Assembly (NCBI RefSeq): GCF_012912005.1
Contig: NZ_JABBEA010000005.1
Coordinates: forward strand, 124,001 to 188,000
Reading direction: 5' to 3'
Length of the DNA: 64,000 bases
Source of the DNA: Paenibacillus sp. SZ31
Lineage (GTDB): Bacteria; Bacillota; Bacilli; Paenibacillales; Paenibacillaceae
In this document: positions 1 to 8,380 of the stretch, one piece after another
Layout: each line of letters starts with the position of its first letter
How positions within the stretch are numbered: position 1 is the first letter of the stretch
Position numbers and translations under genes: made by a program
Notes under the pieces: model-generated
Told to the model about the DNA's origin: nothing
The model's input: the letters and a program-made list of their open reading frames with translations, nothing else
The model's database searches: none

Positions 1-889
1 TGTCTACCAAACTGGAATTGGAGGTAGGCGGAATATCATCGATTTGCATAGTTGCCTCTACTTCATTCCAAGTCTTATATCTACGAGCAACATTCTTTTC
101 TAACATTTTGATAATCGTCTGTACCATTCCGTTAGGAATAGAGGCATTTGATTGTTTGATAGGTTTAATATTTTGATATAAGTGAGCTTGTTGCCAATTT
201 TGCATATCATCAATCTTAACGTCATACGGGTGCTGAAGAGTTGCTAATTCATAAAATACTATTCCCATAGAATAAATATCATTCTGTATCGTATTTGTCT
301 CATATCTCCATCTTTCCGGTGCAGTATATTTTACCGAACCAGCTGCCTTAAATGTAAGTTGACGCGTGTCTTCAGTAGCATTTTTAGAGATGCCAAAATC
401 AGCTATTTTCAAAATACCGTCATTGATAAGGATGTTCTCTAGTTTGATATCTCTATGTACTATTTGCTCATCCTCATTTATTGCCTTCATTCCATTTATT
501 AATTGTAAGTACAAATCTTTTAACTCAGCCACATCAATAAATTCTTCTTTTTGAATATGCCTTGTAATTGCCTCTTGTAGAGTTCCTTGATTGGCATGCT
601 CCATTATTAAGTAAGGAGGAAGCCTCTTGTAAGTCTCTCCATCGTGTACGTAGAAGTATTTTAATACATTGGTGTGACTCACTCTTAGTGCTGCTTGACA
701 TTCATTAAAAAAAGCGTCGTATGACTGAGTCGATGCAAAACCTGTGGGAAGAGTCTTAAGCGCATAGATTGAATCATTGGCCTTATTTCTTAATCGGTAA
801 ACAAGCCCAAATCCTCCTTGCCCTATCATTTCCAATACCTCATATTCTGTCTGGTTGTGATCATAAACTATTGTTCCAGGTGCTATCAT
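1..889 (-). CDS. Ser/Thr protein kinase, partial at window edge
   Basis: Eukaryotic-type (Hanks) protein kinase that phosphorylates Ser/Thr residues of proteins. The frame stays open to the left edge, so the C-terminus lies outside the window. Visible motifs in order: glycine loop GQGGFGLVY near residue 22, the ATP-anchoring lysine in YALKTL, an alpha-C glutamate in NECQAAL, the catalytic loop VHRDIKLENIL, the Mg-binding loop ADFGIS, and the KYTAPERWR segment. All key catalytic residues are present, so an active enzyme is expected. The ATG start follows GGGAGTG at 8 bases. It lies at the end of a minus-strand group with two small unknown genes on an AT-rich element. The substrate is unknown; a role in host takeover or phage defence would be inference. 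Confidence 0.9.
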   Translation of the reverse strand, partial: MIAPGTIVYDHNQTEYEVLEMIGQGGFGLVYRLRNKANDSIYALKTLPTGFASTQSYDAFFNECQAALRVSHTNVLKYFYVHDGETYKRLPPYLIMEHANQGTLQEAITRHIQKEEFIDVAELKDLYLQLINGMKAINEDEQIVHRDIKLENILINDGILKIADFGISKNATEDTRQLTFKAAGSVKYTAPERWRYETNTIQNDIYSMGIVFYELATLQHPYDVKIDDMQNWQQAHLYQNIKPIKQSNASIPNGMVQTIIKMLEKNVARRYKTWNEVEATMQIDDIPPTSNSSLVD

Positions 890-946
890 CTAATTCACTC
901 CCTGTCGATTATATTCTAATTATACATTATTTTGAAACATATTATC

Positions 947-1153
947 TCAATTAGGATTTAATGAAACATACCTTCCACCATAATGAACCATAACTCCCTG
1001 GCCCACATTTGGAACAATCCCTTTTTTTACTACTAGTTCTGCTACATCATTACAAACACTTAAGTATTGACTACTCGGATTCCCCTTAAAAACTTCTAAG
1101 ATTAATCCTCGAATTTCATCAATAGAAAGGTCTAATTTTTGTACCTCACTCAC
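947..1153 (-). CDS. small protein of unknown function (68 aa)
   Basis: Not recognised. A short acidic-to-neutral protein with no signal peptide or membrane segment. It probably starts at GTG, preceded by GGAGATGA at a good distance. It ends 58 bases before the kinase start on the same strand, so the two are probably co-transcribed. The C-terminal half (GIVPNVGQGVMVHYGGRY) looks like a small beta fold, which is inference only. Confidence 0.5.
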   Translation of the reverse strand: MSEVQKLDLSIDEIRGLILEVFKGNPSSQYLSVCNDVAELVVKKGIVPNVGQGVMVHYGGRYVSLNPN

Positions 1154-1193
1154 AAAATCATCTCCAATGACAGAATTGTATTATGTAATTCAT

Positions 1194-1676
1194 CTATTCA
1201 CTCTTTGTATTAGTTGATTCACTATACCTTGATTCTATGGTGCTAATAATATTTTGATATGCTCCATACTGTTCATCTTGCCATTCTTGCAAAGTGTTGT
1301 AGTTATAAAACTCCTCCGTGACCAAAAGCGAGTCTAGTTTTCTAGTCTTTTTCCTCAAACTTGATGGTAATATATGAAGATTTCTATATAATATTGGCCT
1401 TACATGTTGTTTGTAATTTTCGCCATTTAGTTCTCCTAAACCATGATCATTTATTGCAGTAATCGTGTGTTCACCATCAGCTTTAAGAACTTCATTATAT
1501 ACTCTAAATTCCTCCTCCTTCTTATCCTGGAGTCTTTTCATTTCTATGTCTTCAAGATTCCAAATCCTTATCTTATTGTCACTACGCTCCTTAAGCTTTG
1601 TGGATACCACTGTTCCTAAAGTAGCTAACGCAGAGCCACCAAGTGTACCAAAAACTGCTATCCAAGCACAATCCAT
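1194..1676 (-). CDS. membrane-anchored protein of unknown function (160 aa)
   Basis: Not recognised. An N-terminal hydrophobic helix with small residues (about residues 4-24, GTLGGSALATLG) is followed by a charged, probably helical cytoplasmic part rich in Glu, Lys and Arg. This layout, one membrane anchor then a coiled region, also appears in the protein at 6069-6710. The gene lies 40 bases upstream of the 68-aa gene in the minus-strand group that leads to the kinase, so one transcript is likely. Its ribosome binding site is weak (AGAGGG close to the ATG). No catalytic motif is visible. Confidence 0.55.
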   Translation of the reverse strand: MDCAWIAVFGTLGGSALATLGTVVSTKLKERSDNKIRIWNLEDIEMKRLQDKKEEEFRVYNEVLKADGEHTITAINDHGLGELNGENYKQHVRPILYRNLHILPSSLRKKTRKLDSLLVTEEFYNYNTLQEWQDEQYGAYQNIISTIESRYSESTNTKSE

Positions 1677-1793
1677 AGCCCTCTATGTAAAAGATTTATT
1701 TTATAAAGAGTGTAAACTAATATTGCTCGTTTACCGATATAAAACTGTATATAGATTTAATAATACTTTTGATTTTCAAAAGGAGCGAACCTC

Positions 1794-2201
1794 TTGGTAT
1801 TACTTATCATAATAATTATAATTGTGGTTTTATTCTTTCCGATGGCAGGTTTATTGGCTGCGGGTGGGATTTGGGCTATCTTATCCACAATAATACCTTA
1901 TGTTTTAGTGGCGATTTTGTTCTTGTTCCTGTTTGTTAAGATTATCAATTATCAAGAAAATAGAACGATTAATAAACAGATAGAACTTCAGAAATATAAT
2001 TATAAGATGGGAATTGTCACAGAAGATCAATTTAAAGAAATCGTAAGAAACTATGAGATACACCATACTTTATGTATTGTGCCTTTTGAAACTTTGTCCG
2101 ATGCGCAGAAAAAGACCGCTTTGATCAGAATGATTAAAAAATATCCTTCCCGCCGGTTTCCTAGAGAAGAAGAAAAATATTTAAATAAAAGTCGTCCTTA
2201 G
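1794..2201 (+). CDS. small membrane protein of unknown function (135 aa)
   Basis: Not recognised. Two N-terminal membrane segments (about residues 1-22, starting with an isoleucine-rich run, and 27-52) precede a soluble, basic C-terminal domain. The TTG start is chosen because AGGAG lies nine bases upstream. A SHOCT-like short C-terminal helix (YNYKMGIVTEDQFKEIV) is suggestive: SHOCT motifs often carry a gly-x-(I/L)-T-x-E-(E/D)-F pattern and are found on short membrane proteins. That assignment is tentative. The gene is transcribed alone and ends in an intrinsic terminator. Confidence 0.55.
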   Translation: MVLLIIIIIIVVLFFPMAGLLAAGGIWAILSTIIPYVLVAILFLFLFVKIINYQENRTINKQIELQKYNYKMGIVTEDQFKEIVRNYEIHHTLCIVPFETLSDAQKKTALIRMIKKYPSRRFPREEEKYLNKSRP

Positions 2202-2219
2202 ATGGCTTTTATTTTTTTA
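2187..2219 (+). terminator. intrinsic terminator
   Basis: A ten-pair stem (AAAAGTCGTC with GATGGCTTTT, including G-U pairs) around a CTTA loop, followed by a T run. It overlaps the stop codon of the 135-aa membrane protein gene. Confidence 0.65.
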
Positions 2220-2346
2220 TACTAAAACTTTTTTTATTGGGTCTATTAAATTTTTACACTTACCTGTATAGATGCAATGCCGCTGTTCCGTGAATCACAA
2301 CTAGGAAATATTTGTTAATTCATTAAGCCCCTCTCCCATGAGAAAA

Positions 2347-3228
2347 CTAAAGCAAATCTAGGTAGCCCCTAAATTCTTTAAAGACACTGATGTAATCCGA
2401 GAAAAACATCTCCAGTAAAGTTTGCACCATTTCATCTTTTTCTTCTTCAAGTCGCTGCTCAACCCATTCTCTGATGTCGTCTTCCACTCGATCCGAATAG
2501 AACATGGGGGCAACTCTAGGTTTAGGCATTTCAGGTTTAGATAAATCGTATAACAATTGAATACTTATTTCTGCGAAACAGTTTTGCCGAGGGTCGCGGT
2601 CATCATCAATCTTCAAAATATAAATGAACACATTAAAACTTATAATGGTCCCGTCTAGATTTATGTTGACATCAGGTATCCCTTTAACATCCATTTGTTT
2701 AAGAAACTCTAATTTCTCGCATAAATATCCCTCTAACAGTTCTTCGGCTTTATTCAATAATTCATCAATAATTTTTTTAATGTCAAACATTTCTTTGAGT
2801 TCTTTTAATTTCTGTAATACATCAATAATCGAATTTACATATTTTTTTTGCTCATCATTAAGCGTATCGCAAACATCTTGTACAAATTGATCATAAGCCT
2901 GCTTCACGATTGTGTTCATCGAATCAATTGCTTGTTGTTTGAGTACGTCTGACGCATCTTTTAGTTGTTGCCACGCTTCGTTGATTTCTGCTTGGGTTCC
3001 TTCCTCCGCTTTAGCTATCATGCGCCTAGCTTTGTCCTCAACATTAACAAGTTCATTTGTAACTTCTGTCCAATCAACTTCGCGAGCTGCGTTTTCCGCT
3101 ACCTGTCCCCAAGCGCGCACTTCTTGGCTTTTTCTCCCTATCCCAGCTCTGTCCGCTAAATCAGTACCCACTTCTTTAACTGAATCAATGACGCCTTCAG
3201 TAGAAACCTTAATTTTTGGCAATCCCAT
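2347..3228 (-). CDS. helical protein of unknown function (293 aa)
   Basis: Not recognised. It starts at ATG after GGAGGGATTATC. The first two thirds (about residues 10-175) are predicted amphipathic helix rich in Ala, Glu, Lys and Asp with several coiled-coil-like stretches. A short beta-rich section follows (about 185-240), then an acidic C-terminal helix. There is no signal peptide or membrane span. The N-terminus (VSTEGVIDSVKEVG) resembles amphipathic, membrane-surface or apolipoprotein-like helices. It is monocistronic, with about 100 bases of AT-rich DNA on each side. No function is assigned. Confidence 0.6.
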   Translation of the reverse strand: MGLPKIKVSTEGVIDSVKEVGTDLADRAGIGRKSQEVRAWGQVAENAAREVDWTEVTNELVNVEDKARRMIAKAEEGTQAEINEAWQQLKDASDVLKQQAIDSMNTIVKQAYDQFVQDVCDTLNDEQKKYVNSIIDVLQKLKELKEMFDIKKIIDELLNKAEELLEGYLCEKLEFLKQMDVKGIPDVNINLDGTIISFNVFIYILKIDDDRDPRQNCFAEISIQLLYDLSKPEMPKPRVAPMFYSDRVEDDIREWVEQRLEEEKDEMVQTLLEMFFSDYISVFKEFRGYLDLL

Positions 3229-3336
3229 GATAATCCCTCCATAATTGTTTTATGGTACGGGATTATCATTATTATATTTTCCAGAAATTATACAGTTTTA
3301 TTCCCTGTCACTGAAGTTGAAAATTAAGTGAAAGAC

Positions 3337-3701
3337 TCATTTTAAAAGATCTTTAACAAAATCGTTTACAGCGGTTGCATTTTCTCTCAAGAGTACCACT
3401 GTTACCACAGAAGAAAATGCCCACCAAATAATATTGAATATTTTAACAATAACCTTATCACCGTTTACTCCAAGGTATTCAAAAAGATGTTTGGGGAGCA
3501 ATACAACAATGCCAAGCCAATAAAATGGATTAAATGAATTCCACATTCTCGAACGGTATATTCCCACACATGACTTTAAAATTTGTATTGTCAAATGAGC
3601 AACATTCTCAAGTCTATTGGGGAATCCCAATAACATACCAACTCTCTGATATGTTCAATAATTTCTGCTGTAATCTCATCAGCAACCTTTTCTCTGCTCA
3701 T
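3337..3701 (-). pseudogene. small membrane protein, apparent frameshift
   Basis: Two overlapping minus-strand frames look like one gene. The first begins at 3701 with ATG after a good GAGGAGT site, encodes MSREKVADEITAEIIEHI and stops at 3591. The second frame (3337-3636, 99 aa) has no ribosome binding site of its own, starts inside the first, and carries two hydrophobic segments (about residues 36-56 and 67-85). A single-base change near 3636-3645 would join them into a protein of about 120 residues. Function unknown. Translational coupling of two separate short genes is the alternative. Confidence 0.45.
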
Positions 3702-3729
3702 ATTACTCCTCTTTTCTTTAAATTTTGTT

Positions 3730-4086
3730 CTACTTGCATACATTCGAATCTTTGACCATCGTCAATTCATTCTCGTATTTTGCAATCTTTTTTATAGCTG
3801 CTGGCCCCATAATTTTATAAATTTCGGACTTTATTCCATATTTTGAATCAAGCTCTACTAGCCTAACCTTCTCAAGTTCTATATTCCTGACAAGCAATTC
3901 AATGTGCTTATCCTTTCTTCGCTCATCATATTTCTCTATGTCCTTTATACCCCATCTGCTCTCGATGAATGCTCGAATTTCTTCCAGAGCATTTGGATCA
4001 TCACTAATATTGTCAAGTATGTATCCCTTGATATTCACCATGAATCCTTGTAATTTATCTTCATCATTAATCTTATGTCTGCCCAT
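3730..4086 (-). CDS. small hydrophilic protein of unknown function (118 aa)
   Basis: Not recognised. The start at 4086 (MGRHKINDEDK) is chosen because GGGGGTGAG lies six bases upstream; an in-frame ATG further up overlaps the preceding gene. The protein is charged and helical with no membrane segment, and the basic N-terminus MGRHK could contact nucleic acid. It starts one base after the stop of the frameshifted zincin gene, so the two are transcriptionally and probably translationally coupled. A peptidase plus a small partner recalls ImmA/repressor-type pairs, but no helix-turn-helix is evident. Confidence 0.5.
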   Translation of the reverse strand: MGRHKINDEDKLQGFMVNIKGYILDNISDDPNALEEIRAFIESRWGIKDIEKYDERRKDKHIELLVRNIELEKVRLVELDSKYGIKSEIYKIMGPAAIKKIAKYENELTMVKDSNVCK

Positions 4087-4087
4087 G

Positions 4088-4674
4088 CTACTCACCCCCA
4101 ACATTGGGTTCAGATTCAGGCCAAAGAATCTTCCAAACCTTCACAAAGTGACTTAAAGCAAATATGTCCGAACGAGCCTCTATAGCATTTAGGTATTGAA
4201 AGTATTTCACCTTATTAGTCTCCAACCACTTTTGATTGGTCTTTTCATCTCCGAACATGGTGTCTAAAATTTTTTGGTATTCATTTGGAGTGCCAGCTCG
4301 TTTGAACTTCTCGTATACATCAAGATGACCTAGCTCATGTAATAACGAAAAGACAATAAGGACTCTCTTGTAAAATCAACACTTATAGATTCAAAAAATT
4401 GTTCTATCCGATATCTAATACCTGTTTCAAATTCATTTGCTTCACTAACGCTTTGAATGTCTTCGTGGATATAGACAACAAATTCATTCACTGTCGGAAT
4501 CCCTTCAGGAGTCCGTGTCCCTCTAAACTCACAGCATGCCCCACCATGATCTGATAATCTTTTAGCTACTTCTTCTCCTTTCCAAGTTGGTCGGATACTT
4601 ATTGGTATTGAGAACGTGAATTCAAAAGTATCAAGAACAACTTCAATCGCCCTTACAAAAAAATCATTTCGCAT
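4088..4674 (-). pseudogene. zincin-like (HELGH) metallopeptidase gene, frameshifted
   Basis: The frame from 4674 (MRNDFFVRAIEVVL) closes soon after SISVDFT, but the next frame continues with KRVLIVFSLLHELGHLDVY to a stop at 4088. HELGH is the zinc-binding motif of gluzincins, as in ImmA/IrrE-type peptidases, and a downstream EARSDIFAL supplies a plausible third ligand with the usual E-A-x-x-F-A pattern. Joining the frames gives about 195 residues. The break lies near 4375, at a run of four T. The site is not a classical -1 slippery heptamer, so mutation, decay or a sequencing error is more likely than programmed frameshifting. The gene is followed directly by the 118-aa gene. Confidence 0.6.
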
Positions 4675-4864
4675 ATAATTAAACTCCCCATAAAAGTATT
4701 ATTTCACTAAGATAATCTCGAAATTTAAATTGACATATCCTACACTGGCCTGTCTCAATGCAATTAATTCCCTACCACAATTATACAACAACCGGTGTCA
4801 GTCTACGTATGTTTTATGAAATAACTCGGACTAGAGGTGTGGAATTAAAACACTAGTACACATC

Positions 4865-4889
4865 AAAAAAGCATCCCGAAGGATGCTTA
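4865..4889 (-). terminator. intrinsic terminator
   Basis: A perfect eight-pair stem (AAGCATCC with GGATGCTT) with a short loop, followed on the minus strand by six T. It ends transcription of the AlbA_2-type gene. Confidence 0.85.
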
Positions 4890-5718
4890 GAATGTGAAGG
4901 TCTGAGCGTCAAAGTTCATGAATCCAGGCCCAGACACGTGCCATCCTACAAAATATTTATCTTCATTACTTGTTGGTGCCATCAATTTTACTTTCTCTAA
5001 ACCAAAGGTTTCCCCTTCCCATATAGGAATACTTGTTGTATTAGATACTGGCTTCAACAGGCAATAAACTAAATGTGTTTTCCCTTCTTCATCAAGTAAC
5101 TCAGCATCTGCCCCCAACATAAACCCACCATGATCTAGTATTAGAATTCTTTTATCAATATATAATCTTACACCATAATATTCAGCTGGAATCGACGAAG
5201 TATTATATATATCAATCTTTAATTCCTTTTCTATACTTCCCAGTTCAACAGAATAGATGAAACATTGCAATTTTAAATTAGGATGATCATGTCTTCTTCT
5301 TACATCTCGTACTTCATAATCTTCCATAGGAGAAGATTTGAAGTTGTATCTTTTATAGTATCTGTTGTCATCAGCCATATGAGGTGCGTCCACACTTTGT
5401 GGTATCGAAATTACATACAGCACTCTTCCAAAATTTTCACCGCTCAAATCAACCTGATGTATCCTTATTCCATCAATCTTTCTTTGTATACGGCTATCTA
5501 TCACCTGCTCTATCCATTCACGTGTTACTTTGACCGGATCGCATCCATTATCTATTCTGACTGGAATATTGCCTTCTTCAACCACACCATAGACAAGAAT
5601 ACCGCCATCTGAATTTGCGAATGCTGATACATCTTTAGAAAGTTCTTTTTTACAGCCTTCGTATTTCGACAGAGTCAGAGGGGAATCCTTCCTTTATGTC
5701 GAATATGTTATTGGTCAT
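4887..5718 (-). pseudogene. AlbA_2/Schlafen-type putative DNA-binding protein, frameshifted
   Basis: The downstream frame contains KDVSAFANSDGGILVYGV, the diagnostic core of the AlbA_2 (Schlafen AlbA_2) domain of many prokaryotic transcription-associated proteins. This core lies before the first start codon of that frame, and the frame has no start upstream of it. Another frame begins at ATG 5718 with MTNNIFDIKEGFPSDSVE, the typical N-terminus of the family, and breaks at the AAA run near 5675. One extra base there would explain the split. The remaining C-terminal part (about 130 residues) is beta-rich and unknown. This is the third apparent frameshift within 2.1 kb. Confidence 0.6.
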
Positions 5719-5757
5719 AATTCACTAAGGGATTCTGGAATACTGCAAAGACAAATC

Positions 5758-6012
5758 ATGGAACCACTTCAGAATGAACAACTCACACGTGCTCAGAATG
5801 CAATACCATACACAAAAGAGCGTGAAATACTCCACTATGCAACCAATTCCTATGAAGATCCCAATTTCCCAGACTATCAATACTTTAGTTATATCAACTC
5901 TAATACTCGCGACTTGCTTTTACACTACAATATTGATTTTGACGAACTTGGTATAGCTGAAACACTGCCTAGTGGAGTAAGTCTGCTTATCCGAAATACC
6001 AGATTCCTATAG
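5758..6012 (+). CDS. possible small protein or gene remnant (84 aa)
   Basis: Open frame with protein-like composition (acidic, rich in Asn, Tyr and Leu) but no ribosome binding site and only 40 bases from the divergent AlbA_2-type start. It may be the tail of a degraded gene. The frame continues upstream over the AlbA_2 gene without an obvious start. No family recognised. Confidence 0.25.
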   Translation: MEPLQNEQLTRAQNAIPYTKEREILHYATNSYEDPNFPDYQYFSYINSNTRDLLLHYNIDFDELGIAETLPSGVSLLIRNTRFL

Positions 6013-6068
6013 AGTAATCCACTTATTATCCGTTGATGACTATCCTTCAGCGGATTTTCTGTATTTAT

Positions 6069-6710
6069 TCATTTGTAAGAATACTCAACCTTCTTAAGTA
6101 GGTTCCTTTCTGCCATTGTCGTGATCGCGTACAAATATTTATCAACATAAGGATATAAAACAACTGCAACACCAAATATCTCCATTGCTGCCTTGCCTAT
6201 TATCTCATCGGCTGTTTCTTGTGCTGTTTTATTTGCTGCATCTACAAGTCCAGGATTAAACCATTTTATAAGTGGATTCTTAAGAAGATCAATTGCAGAT
6301 TGGTGAATTGGTGCTATAAGGATAGGTAGAGAATCAATCGCTGTGTTTAGTGCTTGATAGGCTCTTAGCAAGTCCCATACACCAGCTATAAGGTTAGGAT
6401 GATCTACTGCATTAAATAGTGGACTATTCACAATTAAGTGAGCTGCTAAGGGTTCCTTAGAATAGTACCTTTTTTTCTTTTCATAGTGATCCATTGTTAA
6501 CTCAAGTTCTCGCATAAAATTATGTAATAACTTGATACGCTGATTTCGTTCATCTTCTAATTCCTTTTCCTTGGCTCTCTTTATCGTTACACTCACACTG
6601 TATTTTACTGCTGCTACAGGCACAACAACCCCGGTGATTAATGCCATAACTGTAAACCCTTCTAACATGTGATTAGTAATTTTTTCTATAATCCCAGAAA
6701 TTCTGATCAC
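6069..6710 (-). CDS. membrane-anchored helical protein of unknown function (213 aa)
   Basis: Not recognised. One N-terminal membrane segment (about residues 18-38, FTVMALITGVVVPVAAV) is followed by a charged helix (KRAKEKELEDERNQR) and a long helical domain. The topology resembles the protein at 1194-1676. The first GTG (6710) overlaps its own GGGAGTG site and so is an awkward start. The same site is well spaced for the ATT codon at residue 4, and ATG codons occur at residues 15 and 22. The true start is therefore uncertain. Confidence 0.55.
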   Translation of the reverse strand: MIRISGIIEKITNHMLEGFTVMALITGVVVPVAAVKYSVSVTIKRAKEKELEDERNQRIKLLHNFMRELELTMDHYEKKKRYYSKEPLAAHLIVNSPLFNAVDHPNLIAGVWDLLRAYQALNTAIDSLPILIAPIHQSAIDLLKNPLIKWFNPGLVDAANKTAQETADEIIGKAAMEIFGVAVVLYPYVDKYLYAITTMAERNLLKKVEYSYK

Positions 6711-7153
6711 TCCCTGTGTATGATAGGAATATTATACCACTAAAGAATTTTAATTGGTTTGAGTTTCTATTTTTGGATTTTACCAAATTAGAATAGTTCA
6801 ATAAGCATATGATCGCTGTCGACCACATCGACTGCTAAGGTTACCGTGTCAACTCAAGTTCAACCTGAACCCAACCTCATTTAACTTTGAAGTTAGAAAC
6901 CGATTATTCCGGTTCTCAGAGTAACGATGTGGTTTTAACTCACACTATCAATATGGTTTATTAGGCGTTACACGCTTGTACACATCGTCCAACAAGGAAG
7001 GAAAATTTTTGCACATCTTAAATAGCTTCCCGTCAATTTGATGAAGACTTGAACGTAACTTCATTGTATAGAAAGGATAATCATGGTAATCTAATTTACA
7101 TCTGAAGCATTTGATAAAAACATTGTTTCAGAAATATAATTAAGGTGGACTCC
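6711..7153. other. noncoding stretch with short palindromes
   Basis: About 440 bases with no convincing gene. It holds several short perfect hairpins: AACT-CA-AGTT at 6851, GTTCA-ACC-TGAAC at 6858, TAACTT-TG-AAGTTA at 6882, and AACCG/CGGTT around 6899-6915. These match the style of palindromes seen at 7.8, 9.9, 11.2-11.7 and 14.3 kb. Confidence 0.6.
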
Positions 7154-7696
7154 ATGAAAAAGATATTATTAATTCTGTCATCCGTGCTACTAATAGTCCT
7201 TACAGCTTGTGAAACAAAAACAAGTTCGATCACTAAGGATGATATTGAGATTGTTAATGTACACACTAAAGAGAAAGTAAGCTATGGCATGAGCAGAGTA
7301 GAAGCAGAGAAAGTATTAGGTAAAGGAGAAATGGGTAGTGAAAATAATTTCGACTATGAGAAAGGTGTAGAAATTACATATAAAGATGATAAGGTAATAT
7401 CAATTGGTTTAGGGAAAGATTCAGATGGTATATTTGAAACTTCTCATGGTCTGAAAATTGGAATGTTGGGTAGTGAAATTACAGAATTATATGGTGGAAG
7501 TCAAAACAAAATGGATTTATCAGATGATAGGTTTCTAGTTTTTTCATATGAAGCAAAAAAAGGTGAGTTTATTCATACATTTCCTGCAACCACTGAAGGG
7601 GCACCAGAAGTCCAGATTTACACTTTCACATTTTACATTGATTATAATCAATATGTAGGTAGCATAGATTTGACAGATATGACTGCACAAAAATAG
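7154..7696 (+). CDS. lipoprotein of unknown function (180 aa)
   Basis: Secreted lipoprotein. A signal peptide with a basic start (MKK), a hydrophobic core and a lipobox LTAC directs lipidation at Cys. The start is set at ATG 7154, with AAGGTGG just upstream. The mature protein has two similar stretches around YGMSRVEAEKVLG and LKIGMLGSEITELYG, each followed by beta strands. This looks like a duplicated BLIP/SmpA-type (beta-barrel assembly or lactamase-inhibitor-like) small domain, a fold guess from the G-M-x-x-x-E pattern. It is monocistronic with its own terminator, and is cargo on the mobile element. Confidence 0.75.
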   Translation: MKKILLILSSVLLIVLTACETKTSSITKDDIEIVNVHTKEKVSYGMSRVEAEKVLGKGEMGSENNFDYEKGVEITYKDDKVISIGLGKDSDGIFETSHGLKIGMLGSEITELYGGSQNKMDLSDDRFLVFSYEAKKGEFIHTFPATTEGAPEVQIYTFTFYIDYNQYVGSIDLTDMTAQK

Positions 7697-7732
7697 TTAA
7701 AACTACATATTTATAGTCAATTTTCTTTTGTG

Positions 7733-7767
7733 GGATGGCATGATATGAAATTGTGCTGTCCTTTTTA
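7733..7767 (+). terminator. intrinsic terminator
   Basis: An eight-pair stem (GGATGGCA with TGCTGTCC, two G-U pairs) followed by five T, downstream of the lipoprotein gene. Its arms are nearly the same as those of the minus-strand terminator at 8045-8073. Confidence 0.65.
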
Positions 7768-8044
7768 GCGTCCTCCTAAATTCGAATCTACATAATATGG
7801 TTTAACAAGATGCTATACGGTTGTATCAGAACAAAACACATGTTCACCATGAATAGTTGTATTCAAGTTGGACACAACGTCCAACAACTCTCACAACTCA
7901 ACTATGAGCGCACCTCATTTCAGATACCCTCAGTTTGAGGGGTACTCAGTTATCACAGTTCCACAGAAGAGTATTATTCGTGTTATTGCTTGAATCAGAT
8001 AAAAAATGGCCGATAGCTCAATGTAGTACAAAATTGAATCCACA
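7768..8044. other. noncoding stretch with short palindromes
   Basis: No gene seen. Perfect short inverted repeats: TTCA-CCA-TGAA (7843), GTTGGAC-ACAAC-GTCCAAC (7867-7885), CTCA-ACTA-TGAG (7897) and CCCTCA-GTT-TGAGGG (7927-7941). Confidence 0.6.
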
Positions 8045-8073
8045 TAAAAAAAGACAGCACCGTTTGTGCCATC
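8045..8073 (-). terminator. intrinsic terminator
   Basis: Minus-strand stem GATGGCAC / GTGCTGTC (two G-U pairs, AAACG loop) followed by a run of T. It lies directly behind the 89-aa gene. Confidence 0.65.
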
Positions 8074-8074
8074 C

Positions 8075-8344
8075 TCATACATAGCATTCAATTTTCATCA
8101 TCATTCGTTTCTGTTTCCTTATTAATGTTAACTCTTCACGTATCTGTATCCTACGTTCAACTGTTAAGTCTAACCTACATCCTTCAGCAACTAAATGGCT
8201 ATACCTTGAATCAATTGTTGTGGGATTAAGTCTACGTTGTTTCTTCGGCTTGATTTGCTGGCCTTTTCTTCTTGCTGATCTATACGGAATTTCCGTATGA
8301 CTCAGGCTCATTATTGTTTCAAACAATTTGTCTCTACCATACAT
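8075..8344 (-). CDS. small basic protein of unknown function (89 aa)
   Basis: Not recognised. Strongly basic, with clusters such as RSARRKGQQIKPKKQRR, and a helical C-terminus; it may bind nucleic acid. A purine-rich AAGGGGGAG lies upstream of the ATG. It belongs to a minus-strand run of four small genes (9.8 to 8.1 kb) led by an ArpU-like regulator, which suggests a phage-type operon. Confidence 0.5.
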   Translation of the reverse strand: MYGRDKLFETIMSLSHTEIPYRSARRKGQQIKPKKQRRLNPTTIDSRYSHLVAEGCRLDLTVERRIQIREELTLIRKQKRMMMKIECYV

Positions 8345-8380
8345 AGAATCCTGCTCCCCCTTTCCTCTGGAACTGTCCCC

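Noticed and set aside
4340..4400. Programmed -1 frameshifting in the zincin gene
   Set aside because: No X-XXY-YYZ slippery heptamer at the frame change and no following stem-loop that I can see.
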